A DNA stretch of 64,000 nt from Phenylobacterium glaciei. Lineage in GTDB: Bacteria > Pseudomonadota > Alphaproteobacteria > Caulobacterales > Caulobacteraceae. The number at the start of each line of letters is the position of its first letter. Position 1 is the stretch's first letter. The notes under the pieces are model-generated. The model was not told the origin of the DNA. It searched no databases and saw only the letters and a program-made list of their open reading frames with translations. A program made the translations under genes and the position numbers. Where the stretch lies: assembly GCF_016772415.1 (NCBI RefSeq), contig NZ_JAGSGD010000002.1:62001-126000 (forward strand), in the 5' to 3' direction. This document shows, piece after piece, positions 1-7,945 of the stretch.

Positions 1-248
1 TGGCCGCCGTGTTCGGCGGCAAGGCCGCGGCGATGATGAAACCGGCCGACGCCGAGCGGATGACCGGCTACCGGGTCGGCGGGGTCAGCCCGTTTGGCCA
101 GAAGCGGCTGGTCCCCACGGTGGTGGACGAGGCGGCGCTGCTGCAGGACCAGGTCTTCGTCAATGGCGGCCAGCGGGGCCTGCAGGCGCAGATGGCTCCG
201 GCGGATCTGGTGGCCGCGCTGGACGCCAAGGTGGCCGAGATCACTTAG
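1..248 (+). CDS. YbaK/EbsC-family aminoacyl-tRNA deacylase, C-terminal part (cut by window edge)
   Basis: The reading frame is open from the first bases to a TAG at 246-248, so only about the last 81 residues are seen. The stretch with KPADAERMTGY, GGVSPFG and VDEAAL matches the C-terminal half of the YbaK/EbsC fold, which hydrolyses mischarged tRNA (Cys-tRNA(Pro) or Cys-tRNA(Cys) deacylases) in the cytoplasm. The GTG at position 9 is an internal valine, not the likely start. The exact substrate class (YbaK, ProX or YeaK type) cannot be told from this fragment. Confidence 0.75.
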   Translation, partial: AAVFGGKAAAMMKPADAERMTGYRVGGVSPFGQKRLVPTVVDEAALLQDQVFVNGGQRGLQAQMAPADLVAALDAKVAEIT

Positions 249-319
249 CGAAGGGGCGCTGGACTTCGCTCCGCGCCGTGTAAGCTGCTCCTCCCGGTCC
301 CTCCCCCCAAAAGGCCCGA

Positions 320-2020
320 ATGTCCGCCGCCCAGTCCAAGGCCAACGTCTCCCTGGTGATCGAGACGATGTACGCCATCGCCGCCGATCCCGAGCGTTGG
401 GAAGAGGTGATCGAGGCCCTGGACGTGCCGGCCCAGGACGACGAGGCGCCGCAGGGCACAGAGGGCGTCACTAGCCTGGTCCGGGCCGCGACTGGTGGAG
501 GCGACCGGGCTGATGTCGGGGTGATCGTGGTCTCGGGCGCCGGCGGGGCGGTGGCCTGCAACCCGGCCGGTGAGAGCCTGTTCCAGCACCGGCTGGGGCG
601 GATCGAGGCGCGCGGCCTGTCGTTCCTCAATCCCTCCAACCACGAGGCCCTGACCCAGGCCCGCAAGCGCCTGCGCGAGACCCGCGGCCGCCAGGTGATC
701 GTCAAGTTCCTCGACGAGTCGGATGAGGGCCCGCACTTCGCCTATGTGACCCCGGCCGCCGCCCTCCCGCCGGGCCTGGCCGCCACCCTGCCGCAGCCCT
801 CGCCGCGCGGGGAGGGGGATATCGCCATCGTCTTCCCGGCGCTGGAGACCACCGACCGTCTGTGGGCCAGCGTTCGCGAGAGCTTCGGCCTGACGGCGGC
901 CGAGACCCGGCTGGCCGCCCGGCTGAAGGATGGGCTGAGCCTCAAGGAGGCCGCCGATGATATGGCCGTCAGCCTCAACACCGTGCGCAACCAGCTGCGC
1001 GCCATCTTCGAGAAGATGGGCCTGAACCGGCAGAGCGAGCTGGTCCGGGCGCTCACCCAGCTCGGCGCGCTGGCCCAGGCCTTCGAAGACCCGGCCGGCG
1101 GGGCGCGGCGGTTCTCGCCGACCATCATCGCCACCGAGCGCGCGGCCGCCGAGACCGCCCCGCCGGTGCAGCTGTTCAAGCTGGCCGATGGCCGCCGCCT
1201 GGCCTGGCGCGACTATGGCGACCCCGGCGGGCGGCCGGTGCTGGTGATCACCCAGGACCTCGCCTCCAGCCTGTTGCCGCGTGGGACCAATGCGCTCGCC
1301 CGCGACATGGGCCTGCGGATGATCGCCACCGAGCGGGCGGGCGCCGGGCGGTCCGATCCGCATCCGGACTTCACCTTCGCCAATGTCGCCGCCGACTCCG
1401 TGGCCCTGATCCGGCACTTAGGCATCGACGGCCTGCAGATCACCACCAACACCGACGGGGCGGCCTACGCCTTGGAGGCGGCGATGCAGCTGGGGGACTC
1501 GGTCAGCCGCATCCTGCTGGCCTCGGGCCGGCCGCCGGGATTGCAGGCCGAGCGGGAGCGCGACCAGGGCCATACGCTGACCCTGTTCTGGCGGCGCATC
1601 TACCGGAACCCCTGGCTGTCGGACATGATCTTCGAGATGATGCAGCTCAGCCTCAGCCGGGCGCAGTTCGAGCGCTACGCCAAGGCGGCGGCCTCGGCGC
1701 CGGGGGACGGCGCCTATCTGAAATCCCACCCCGAACTGCTGGACTTCATCATCGACTATACGCGGGAGTCGGTCGCCGTGACCGCCCGCGGCGCCGCCGA
1801 GGCGATCCGCTGCGCCGCCCGGTCGGTAGCCCCCGACCTCTCCGATCTGGCGGCGCCCATCACCCTTTGGCACGGCGACGAAGATCCGATGAACGGAGTG
1901 GAGGAGGTCCAGGCCTGGCTGGGAGACCACGTGGAAACGACCCGCATCTTCCCCGGCATCGGCCGCTTCCTGGCGCACAAGCACTGGGCCGAGGCCATGG
2001 CCTGGCTGGCGCGGGGCTAG
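320..2020 (+). CDS. LuxR-type regulator fused to a degenerate alpha/beta-hydrolase domain
   Basis: This 566-residue protein has three parts. Residues 1-190 form a PAS-like sensory region, with a typical NPAGESLF segment. Residues about 191-247 are a LuxR/GerE helix-turn-helix (LTAAETRLA, LKEAADDMAVSLNTVRNQL). Residues about 275-565 are an alpha/beta-hydrolase fold. The hydrolase part looks inactive: the nucleophile elbow reads T-N-T-D-G (residues 376-380) instead of G-x-S-x-G, and the usual GH near the C-terminus reads G548-R549. The acid-loop HGDEDP (518-523) is kept. I infer a DNA-binding regulator that may use the hydrolase pocket to bind a ligand. Its stop overlaps the stop of the convergent channel gene by 4 bp. 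Family assignment is sound; loss of activity is inference. Confidence 0.85.
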   Translation: MSAAQSKANVSLVIETMYAIAADPERWEEVIEALDVPAQDDEAPQGTEGVTSLVRAATGGGDRADVGVIVVSGAGGAVACNPAGESLFQHRLGRIEARGLSFLNPSNHEALTQARKRLRETRGRQVIVKFLDESDEGPHFAYVTPAAALPPGLAATLPQPSPRGEGDIAIVFPALETTDRLWASVRESFGLTAAETRLAARLKDGLSLKEAADDMAVSLNTVRNQLRAIFEKMGLNRQSELVRALTQLGALAQAFEDPAGGARRFSPTIIATERAAAETAPPVQLFKLADGRRLAWRDYGDPGGRPVLVITQDLASSLLPRGTNALARDMGLRMIATERAGAGRSDPHPDFTFANVAADSVALIRHLGIDGLQITTNTDGAAYALEAAMQLGDSVSRILLASGRPPGLQAERERDQGHTLTLFWRRIYRNPWLSDMIFEMMQLSLSRAQFERYAKAAASAPGDGAYLKSHPELLDFIIDYTRESVAVTARGAAEAIRCAARSVAPDLSDLAAPITLWHGDEDPMNGVEEVQAWLGDHVETTRIFPGIGRFLAHKHWAEAMAWLARG

Positions 2021-2694
2021 ACCCTGGGCTTGAGCGTGAGCTGGACCAGGCCGAACAACAGCGGGATCAGGACCCACGCGAACTGAGCCGGCCGTAGGCC
2101 GCCAAGCTGCAAGGCGATCAGGCCTGCACCGAAGGCGAGGCCGGGCGTCGCCGCCCGTGCCACGCGATACAGCCTCTGGCGGGGGCTCATCCCGCCCGTC
2201 AGCCGTCCGCCGCCGCGCGATATGACCAGGACAAGGGCGACGTTGGCCACCGAGGCGGCGATCAGCACCCAACTGTAGAGCGACCAGGCCAAGGCGCCGA
2301 ACCGCGCCTCGGCCAGCATCGCGGTGACGAAGGGCAGCAGGCAGATGGGGAAGAGGAAGGCCAGGTTCGCGAAGGCCGCTGGCCAGTCGAACTGGCGCAG
2401 CGGCCGCAGGGTGTTCATCTGGGCGGCCCAGAAGATTGAGATCACCACGAAGGTCATGGCGAAGGCGACGAAGTTGGGGGTCATGGCCATCAGGCCCGCC
2501 CTCAGTTCGGCGGCCGTGTGGGCCTCGGGCGGCCGCAGTTCCAGCACGAGGATCGTCAGGACGATGGCGAACACCGCGTCGGAGAAGAACAGCAGCCGTT
2601 CCAGCAAGGGCTGATCTTGGGACTCGACCTTGACCGCCGGCTTGGTGGCCGTCCTGTGCGCGGCCTTCGCCGCCGCCCGTCGTGAAGTCGCCAT
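2017..2694 (-). CDS. TMEM175-family (DUF1211) potassium channel-like membrane protein
   Basis: A polytopic membrane protein of about 225 residues with the hallmark first-helix motif RLLFFSDAVFAIVLTILVLEL. The FSD triad is diagnostic of TMEM175/DUF1211 proteins, which form K+-selective channels in bacteria and lysosomes. About six hydrophobic helices follow, consistent with the single-repeat bacterial form. The ATG at 2694 (MATSRR) is preferred over the ATG 69 bases upstream: it gives a short basic N-terminus before the first helix and has a G-rich stretch just before it. It is convergent with the LuxR gene. Ion selectivity cannot be read from sequence alone. Confidence 0.8.
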   Translation of the reverse strand: MATSRRAAAKAAHRTATKPAVKVESQDQPLLERLLFFSDAVFAIVLTILVLELRPPEAHTAAELRAGLMAMTPNFVAFAMTFVVISIFWAAQMNTLRPLRQFDWPAAFANLAFLFPICLLPFVTAMLAEARFGALAWSLYSWVLIAASVANVALVLVISRGGGRLTGGMSPRQRLYRVARAATPGLAFGAGLIALQLGGLRPAQFAWVLIPLLFGLVQLTLKPRV

Positions 2695-2794
2695 GTCCGC
2701 CCCCGTTCCGGAAAACAGTGGTAGCTCGCCGCCCGCGCGAGTGTCGAGAGCGGCCAAGCGCACCGCCCAGCTCCTGGGGTCACGACAGAGCGGT

Positions 2795-2822
2795 TTGACA
2801 GGTAATATTACACATGTAATCT
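2795..2822 (+). promoter_or_regulatory. Candidate sigma-70 promoter with an embedded palindrome
   Basis: TTGACA (2795-2800) and TAATCT (2817-2822) are separated by 16 bases, close to the housekeeping consensus. The spacer is strikingly AT-rich for this genome. It contains the palindrome GTAATATTAC and, overlapping the -10, the inverted repeat ATTAC-ACAT-GTAAT. A repressor site inside the promoter is likely. The promoter would drive the small membrane protein at 2856. Confidence 0.55.
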
Positions 2823-2855
2823 CAACCTCGGCGAAACCGTCGGGGAGGTCGAGCG

Positions 2856-3194
2856 ATGGGACAGGATCTGGTTTCGGTCTTTGCGGATGCGGCCCTGCCG
2901 CAGAAGGTGGTGCTGGTCGTCCTGATCCTTGCGATCCTCGCGGCGCTGCTCCTCGCGGCGACCCGGCGCGGCGGCGGATCGCGATTCATCTCCGACCTGC
3001 GCGTCGCCGGCCCCGCTGTGGGGCTGCTGGTGGCGGCGCTGAACGGGTTCCACATGGCCCAGACGATCCTGCGGCTCCCGTCCTCACCAACCGCCAGGGA
3101 TCTCGCGCCGGCGCTTATGGAGATGGCCGTCCTCGTAGGCCTCGGCGCCTTGGCCGGACTGGTGGCTGTGGCCCTGAGGCGCGCGCCTCGCTAG
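2856..3194 (+). CDS. Small membrane protein with weak MotA/TolQ/ExbB-like features
   Basis: 112 residues with two or three hydrophobic helices: about residues 17-35, 50-65 and 90-107. The segment GPAVGLLVAALNGFHMAQTI followed by LAPALMEMAVLVGLGALAGLVAVAL resembles the P-x-L-G-L-L and A-L-x-T-A-x-G-L pattern of ExbB/TolQ/MotA proton channels. The match is weak and no ExbD/TolR partner is adjacent. ATG at 2856 lies 33 bases after a good promoter. Function is not recognised. Confidence 0.55.
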   Translation: MGQDLVSVFADAALPQKVVLVVLILAILAALLLAATRRGGGSRFISDLRVAGPAVGLLVAALNGFHMAQTILRLPSSPTARDLAPALMEMAVLVGLGALAGLVAVALRRAPR

Positions 3195-3219
3195 GCTCTC
3201 CCGAAATTGGGAGACGTTC

Positions 3220-3903
3220 ATGTCCAGGTCCATCGCGGCGTTGCTGTCGCTTGCGCTGCTGTCGCTCACCGCCGCCGCCGCGCCGCCGGAGACCAAGTTC
3301 TCGCCGGAGATCGCCCACTTCGCAGAGCTGGATGCGGCCACCCCGCCCAAGCCCTGCGGCTTCCTGTTCATCGGCTCCTCCAGCGTGCGGTTCTGGAAGA
3401 CGCTCGACCAGGACATGGCGCCCTACCCGGTGATCAACCGGGGCTTCGGCGGCTCGCAGATCGCCGATGTGACCCTCTATTTCGACCAGGTGGTGGCACC
3501 CTATCATCCGCGCGCGATCTTCTTTTACGCTGGCGACAATGACATCAACGCCGGTCGCACGCCGGCCCAGGCCACGGCCGACTTCCAGGCCTTCCTGGAC
3601 CTGAAGGACAAGCGGCTGGGCAAGACCAAGGTCTATTTCATCGCCCTGAAGCCCTCGAAGCTGCGCTGGGACCAGTTCGGCAAGCAAGGCGAGGCCAACG
3701 CCGCCATCAAGTCCCTCGCCGCCAAGCGCGTCGACCTCGACTATGTCGACGTGGTCCCGACCATGCTGGAAGGCGGTGTCCCCAAGGACATCTTCGTCGG
3801 CGACGGCCTGCACATGACGCCCGCCGGCTACGTGCTGTGGACCCAGGTCGTCCGCCCGGTGGTGGAGCACGAGGCCAAGACGGGGCGCGCCTGCAAGGGG
3901 TAG
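3220..3903 (+). CDS. Exported SGNH/GDSL-family hydrolase
   Basis: 227 residues beginning with a typical Sec signal peptide that ends in an alanine run around residue 20. The SGNH blocks are visible: IGSSSVRFW (block I, catalytic Ser), GFGGSQ (block II Gly), GDND (block III Asn) and DGLHMTPAGY (block V Asp/His). The family contains esterases and acetylhydrolases, and the exported location suggests a carbohydrate ester or lipid ester substrate. GGGAG sits just upstream of the ATG. The specific substrate is unknown. Confidence 0.8.
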   Translation: MSRSIAALLSLALLSLTAAAAPPETKFSPEIAHFAELDAATPPKPCGFLFIGSSSVRFWKTLDQDMAPYPVINRGFGGSQIADVTLYFDQVVAPYHPRAIFFYAGDNDINAGRTPAQATADFQAFLDLKDKRLGKTKVYFIALKPSKLRWDQFGKQGEANAAIKSLAAKRVDLDYVDVVPTMLEGGVPKDIFVGDGLHMTPAGYVLWTQVVRPVVEHEAKTGRACKG

Positions 3904-3989
3904 CGCAGAGAGGGACTAGGCGCCGGGCGTCATGGGGTTATCGTCGTTCACATGACCGCCCGACAGAGGCGGCGCGGAGGAGGCCCCCG

Positions 3990-5261
3990 ATGAAGTTCAC
4001 CTGGTTCAACCTGATGCCGTGGCCCTATCTGCCGGACGATTTCCGGGAGAAGAACCGATCCGTCTGGGTCGATATCGACCAGAAGCTGTTCGATCCCGCG
4101 CGTAGCCATGAGGTCTACAACACCTATATGGACCTGCTGGAATACGCCGACACCCTGGGGTTCGACGGCGTCGGCGTGAACGAGCACCACCAGAACGGCT
4201 ACGGCATCATGCCCAGCCCCAACATCATCGCCGCGGGCCTGGCGCGCCGCACCAAGGACGCGGCCATCGTTGTCCTGGGCAACTCCATCGCGCTCTACAA
4301 TCCGCCGATCCGCGTGGCCGAGGAGTTCGCCATGCTGGACTGCATCTCCGGCGGGCGTCTGGTGGCGGGGTTCCCGGTGGGGACCTCGATGGACACCAAC
4401 TACTGCTACGGCCAGATCCCGTCGCTGACGCGCGAGAAGTACCAGGAGGCCCATGACCTGATCATCAAGGCCTGGACCACGCGCGAGCCCTTCGCCTGGA
4501 ACGGCCGCTACAACAAGCTGCGACACGTCAACATCTGGCCGCGCCCGATTCAGGACGCGCCCCACCCGCCGGTCCATATCCCCGGCGGCGGCTCGGTGGA
4601 GACCTACGACTTCTGCATCGACAACACCTACTCGTACTCCTACCTCAGCTTCTCCGGCTATCTGCGCGCCCAGGCCCTGATGGACGGCTACTGGCGCCGC
4701 ATCGACGAGCGCGGGGTGGACAAGAGCCCCTACCGCGCCGGCTTTGCGCAGACCATTCTGGTGGCGGATACGGATGAAGAGGCCGAGCGGCTCTATTCCG
4801 AGCACGTCAGCTACTTCTACAATCGCTGCCTGCACGTCTATCCGGGCTTCGCCGACGCGCCGGGCTACCGGACCATCAAGACCATCCAGACCGGCGCCCT
4901 GTCCCAGTACGCCCCGCCGCGCGGCGGCTACACCCAGCTGACCTGGAAGGAACTGACCGAGCAGGGCCACGTGATCGCCGGCAGCCCTGAGACCGTCCGT
5001 CAGCGGATGGAGGAGCTGATCAAGGGGCTCAACGTCGGCAACATCTTCTGCCTGATGCACGTGGGGAACATGCCCGCCGACAAGTGCATGTATTCCACCA
5101 AGCTGTTCGCCGAGAAGGTGATGCCCAAGCTGCGCAACATGTTCCCCGACTGGGACGACGACAACCGCTTCTGGACCAGCCCACTGGCCAAGCGCGTCAC
5201 CTCGGGCAGTCTGCCGAAGGAGGCGCCCACCAGCGCCGAACTCGCCAAGACCTACGCGTGA
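3990..5261 (+). CDS. LLM-class (luciferase-like) flavin-dependent monooxygenase
   Basis: 423 residues starting at MKFTWF, chosen because GGAGGAGG lies about 8 bases upstream. The protein follows the bacterial luciferase-like TIM-barrel plan, with LLEYADTLGFDGVGVNEHH near the N-terminus, an ISGGRLVAGFPVGTS segment, and the late AGSPETVRQRMEEL block. Such enzymes use FMNH2 (or F420) to oxygenate or cleave organic substrates. The next gene, 14 bases downstream, is an alpha/beta hydrolase. That pairing is common in catabolic clusters for terpenoid or aromatic ring opening. The substrate cannot be deduced. Confidence 0.85.
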   Translation: MKFTWFNLMPWPYLPDDFREKNRSVWVDIDQKLFDPARSHEVYNTYMDLLEYADTLGFDGVGVNEHHQNGYGIMPSPNIIAAGLARRTKDAAIVVLGNSIALYNPPIRVAEEFAMLDCISGGRLVAGFPVGTSMDTNYCYGQIPSLTREKYQEAHDLIIKAWTTREPFAWNGRYNKLRHVNIWPRPIQDAPHPPVHIPGGGSVETYDFCIDNTYSYSYLSFSGYLRAQALMDGYWRRIDERGVDKSPYRAGFAQTILVADTDEEAERLYSEHVSYFYNRCLHVYPGFADAPGYRTIKTIQTGALSQYAPPRGGYTQLTWKELTEQGHVIAGSPETVRQRMEELIKGLNVGNIFCLMHVGNMPADKCMYSTKLFAEKVMPKLRNMFPDWDDDNRFWTSPLAKRVTSGSLPKEAPTSAELAKTYA

Positions 5262-5275
5262 ACGGAGGGGCGATC

Positions 5276-6052
5276 ATGGAACTCAAGACTGTCCAAACCC
5301 AGCACGTCCCGGTCCGATACCTGGAGGGCGGCTCAGGCCCCGACCTCGTCTTCCTGCATGGCGCGGGGGGCGTCACCGCCGAGGATCCGTTCCTGGGCGC
5401 CTTGGCCGCCAAGCACCACGTCTACGCCCCGCTGATCCCCGGCTATGGCGACAGCGAGGAGTGCGGCGAGATTCGCGACATGCTGGACTTCACCCAGCAC
5501 ACCTGGGACGTCGTCGAGGCGCTGGGGCTCAAGGATCCGATCCTCGTCGGTCACTCCATGGGCGGCATGATCGCCGCCGAGATGGCTGCGGCCCAGCCCA
5601 ACGATGTCACCCGCCTGGCGCTGATCTGCCCCGCCGGCCTTTGGAACGACGACCATCCCGCGGCTGACATGTTCTCCCTGATGCCCTACGAGATGCCGCA
5701 GTATCTGTTCCACGATGCGGCGGCCGGGGCGGCGATCCTGACGGCGGGGCGCAATGTCGAGGACCCCAACTTCCTGCAGACCTATCTGGTGACCAACGCC
5801 CGCCAACTGGGCATGGCCGGCCGCATCCTGTTCCCGATCCCCGAGCGGGGAATCTCGCAGCGCATGTACCGGATCAAGGCCAAGACCGTCGTGGTCTGGG
5901 GCGACTCTGACCGCATGATCCCGCCCTTCTACGCCCACGGATTCAAGAAGGGCATCAAGGGTGCGGAACTGGTCTCCATTCCCGAGGCCGGCCACATGGT
6001 GATCGTGGAGAAGACCGCCCAGGTGGTCGAGGCGATCGGGCGGCTGGGCTGA
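5276..6052 (+). CDS. Alpha/beta hydrolase paired with the LLM monooxygenase
   Basis: 258 residues with an intact catalytic triad: the nucleophile in GHSMGG, an acid in VVWGDSDRMIP, and the histidine in EAGHMVIVE. The oxyanion segment FLHGAGG is also present. The ATG at 5276 follows CGGAGGGG. It sits 14 bases after the monooxygenase, so the two are probably cotranscribed. A likely role is hydrolysis of an ester or of a carbon-carbon bond produced by the oxygenase, as in meta-cleavage-type hydrolases. That role is inference. Confidence 0.85.
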   Translation: MELKTVQTQHVPVRYLEGGSGPDLVFLHGAGGVTAEDPFLGALAAKHHVYAPLIPGYGDSEECGEIRDMLDFTQHTWDVVEALGLKDPILVGHSMGGMIAAEMAAAQPNDVTRLALICPAGLWNDDHPAADMFSLMPYEMPQYLFHDAAAGAAILTAGRNVEDPNFLQTYLVTNARQLGMAGRILFPIPERGISQRMYRIKAKTVVVWGDSDRMIPPFYAHGFKKGIKGAELVSIPEAGHMVIVEKTAQVVEAIGRLG

Positions 6053-6081
6053 GCGCTGGCAAGTTCGGAGGGGGAAGGCGC

Positions 6082-6429
6082 GTGAGACATCTGCTGCCGC
6101 TGGCCGGCATCTTGCTGCTTGCCGCCTGCGCCAAGCCGGCCGGGCCGCCCACCGACTATGCCAGCCTTAAGCCCGCCGATGCGCGCCTGGCCACCCTCTA
6201 TGACGGCTCCTGCAAGGCCTGCCACACCAACCCGGCGGCGGGCGCCCCGCTCACCCACGACCCCCGCGCCTGGGCGCCGCGCTGGCATCAGGGTCAGGAC
6301 GTGCTGCTGGATCACGTGGTCCAGGGCTACCGCGCCATGCCGGCCGGAGGCCAGTGCGCCGCCTGCACGCCCGACGACTTCAGGGCCCTGATCGCCTTCA
6401 TCGCCGGCCACGAGGGAGACAAACCATGA
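6082..6429 (+). CDS. Class I c-type cytochrome lipoprotein (cytochrome c5-like)
   Basis: 115 residues with a GTG start. A lipobox ends at Cys16 (LLAAC), so it is predicted to be a periplasm-facing lipoprotein. The heme site is C44-K-A-C47-H48 and the likely axial methionine is Met86 (YRAMPAGG). A second Cys pair (C92, C95) near the C-terminus is typical of the cytochrome c5 group. Its TGA overlaps the ATG of the next gene (ATGA). That makes it the probable electron acceptor for the flavoprotein encoded there. Confidence 0.88.
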   Translation: MRHLLPLAGILLLAACAKPAGPPTDYASLKPADARLATLYDGSCKACHTNPAAGAPLTHDPRAWAPRWHQGQDVLLDHVVQGYRAMPAGGQCAACTPDDFRALIAFIAGHEGDKP

Positions 6430-7820
6430 TCAGCCGCCGCAAGGCTCTGGTGGCGGGCGCCGCTGGTGTCGTGGTGGCGGGTGGCGGTGGTGTCGCCCTG
6501 GCCGTCCGCGAGAAGCCCGAGCCCGTCTCCCCCGCCAGCGTCGATCCGCAGGGCAAGCTGCTCTGGCGCAACTGGTCTGGGATCGAGAGCGCCTACCCGG
6601 CGGTGCGCAGCGCACCGAAGTCCGAGGCCGAAGTCGCCCAGGTCCTCAAGACCACAGCCGCCCCAATTCGTCCGGTCGGCGCCGGCCACTCCTTCACCGG
6701 TCTGGTGCCCACCTCCGGCACGCTGATGACCCTGGACCAGGTGGCCGGGATCGACCGCTGGGAGGGTGACGAGGCCGTGGTCTGGACGGGCACGCGCCTG
6801 GGGGCGCTCGGCCCCGCCCTGGCGGCCAAGGGCCGGGCCATGCCCAACCTGCCCGACATCAACAAGCAGTCCCTGGGCGGCGCCATCGGCACCGGCACCC
6901 ACGGCACGGGAACCGGCTTCAAGGCCATCCACGGCGACATCACCGCCCTGCGGCTGGCCACGGTCGGCGGCGAGGTGCTCGAGTGCGACGCGGGCCGCAA
7001 CGCCGACGTCTTCAATGCGGCCCGCGTGTCGCTGGGCGCGCTCGGCGTCATCACCCAGGTGCGGCTGAAGACCTCGGCCAATACCCGCCTGCACCGCCAC
7101 GTCTGGATCGAGCCGCTGGCCGAGACGATCGCAAGGTGCGAGGCGCGCTGGGCCAAGCATCGCAACTACGAGTTCTACGCCGTCCCGTTCACAGACCTGG
7201 CGGCCAACATCACCCACGACGAGACCAACCTGCCGGCTACCCCGCGCACGGCGTCGAGCGACGACGCCTTCCTCGGAGCGCTGAAGCAACTTCGCAACCT
7301 GCTGGGGTTCTCCACCCCGCTGCGCAAGGCCGCAGCCAAGGCGCTCTTGGGCGCCACCAAGCCGGAGGAGGCCATCGACGAAGGATGGAAGCTGCTCTCC
7401 ACCGAGCGGCCCGTCCGCTTCAACGAGATGGAGTTCCATCTGCCGCCGGAGAACCAGATGGCGGCGTTGAAGGACGTCGTCGCGGCGATCGAGACGTACC
7501 GCAAGGACGTCTTCTTTCCCATCGAACTGCGCCGCATCGCCGCCGACGACGCCTGGCTGTCGCCCTTCAATCGGGGGCCGCGCGGCTCGGTGGCCGTCCA
7601 CTGCTACTATAAGGACGACTATAGGTTCCTGTTCGAGCTGATCCAGCCGATCTTCCTGGCCCACGGTGGCCGGCCCCACTGGGGCAAGCTGCACAGCCTC
7701 AAGGCGGCGCAGCTTTCCAAACTCTATCCGGACTGGGACGCCTTCCAGACCGTGCGGCGCCGCCTGGACCCGAAGGGGAAGATGCTGAACCCCTACCTGC
7801 GGGAGCTGTTCGGGGCCTGA
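6426..7820 (+). CDS. Tat-exported FAD-linked aldonolactone oxidoreductase (ALO family)
   Basis: 464 residues. A Tat-like leader (SRRKAL followed by an Ala/Gly/Val core) is followed by an FAD_binding_4 domain with PVGAGHSFTG. His88 sits where related oxidases bind FAD covalently. A C-terminal D-arabinono-1,4-lactone oxidase domain closes with HWGKLHSL and LDPKGKMLNPYLRELFG. Translation is coupled to the cytochrome c gene through a 4-bp overlap. That suggests a dehydrogenase passing electrons to cytochrome c, as plant galactonolactone dehydrogenase does, rather than a peroxide-forming oxidase. The substrate is probably a sugar acid lactone or alditol. Confidence 0.85.
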   Translation: MISRRKALVAGAAGVVVAGGGGVALAVREKPEPVSPASVDPQGKLLWRNWSGIESAYPAVRSAPKSEAEVAQVLKTTAAPIRPVGAGHSFTGLVPTSGTLMTLDQVAGIDRWEGDEAVVWTGTRLGALGPALAAKGRAMPNLPDINKQSLGGAIGTGTHGTGTGFKAIHGDITALRLATVGGEVLECDAGRNADVFNAARVSLGALGVITQVRLKTSANTRLHRHVWIEPLAETIARCEARWAKHRNYEFYAVPFTDLAANITHDETNLPATPRTASSDDAFLGALKQLRNLLGFSTPLRKAAAKALLGATKPEEAIDEGWKLLSTERPVRFNEMEFHLPPENQMAALKDVVAAIETYRKDVFFPIELRRIAADDAWLSPFNRGPRGSVAVHCYYKDDYRFLFELIQPIFLAHGGRPHWGKLHSLKAAQLSKLYPDWDAFQTVRRRLDPKGKMLNPYLRELFGA

Positions 7821-7825
7821 CAACC

Positions 7826-7934
7826 CCGCTCATCCCGGCGAAGGCCGGGACCCAGTTAAATCTGCGGCTTTCACGATTTTTGGCGCAAATCCGCGCCCTA
7901 TGACCTGGGTCCCGGCCTTCGCCGAGATGAGCGG
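7826..7934. repeat. Inverted-repeat element, family A copy 1 (109 bp)
   Basis: Two 30-bp arms (7826-7855 and 7905-7934) are inverted copies with one mismatch, around a 49-base centre. A second member lies at 61974-62081 with the same arms and a recognisably similar centre (shared GGCTTTCA and GATT). Here it separates two convergent genes. It resembles a REP/MITE-type mobile palindrome and may act as a transcription barrier. Confidence 0.8.
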
Positions 7935-7945
7935 ATTTGGGAACG

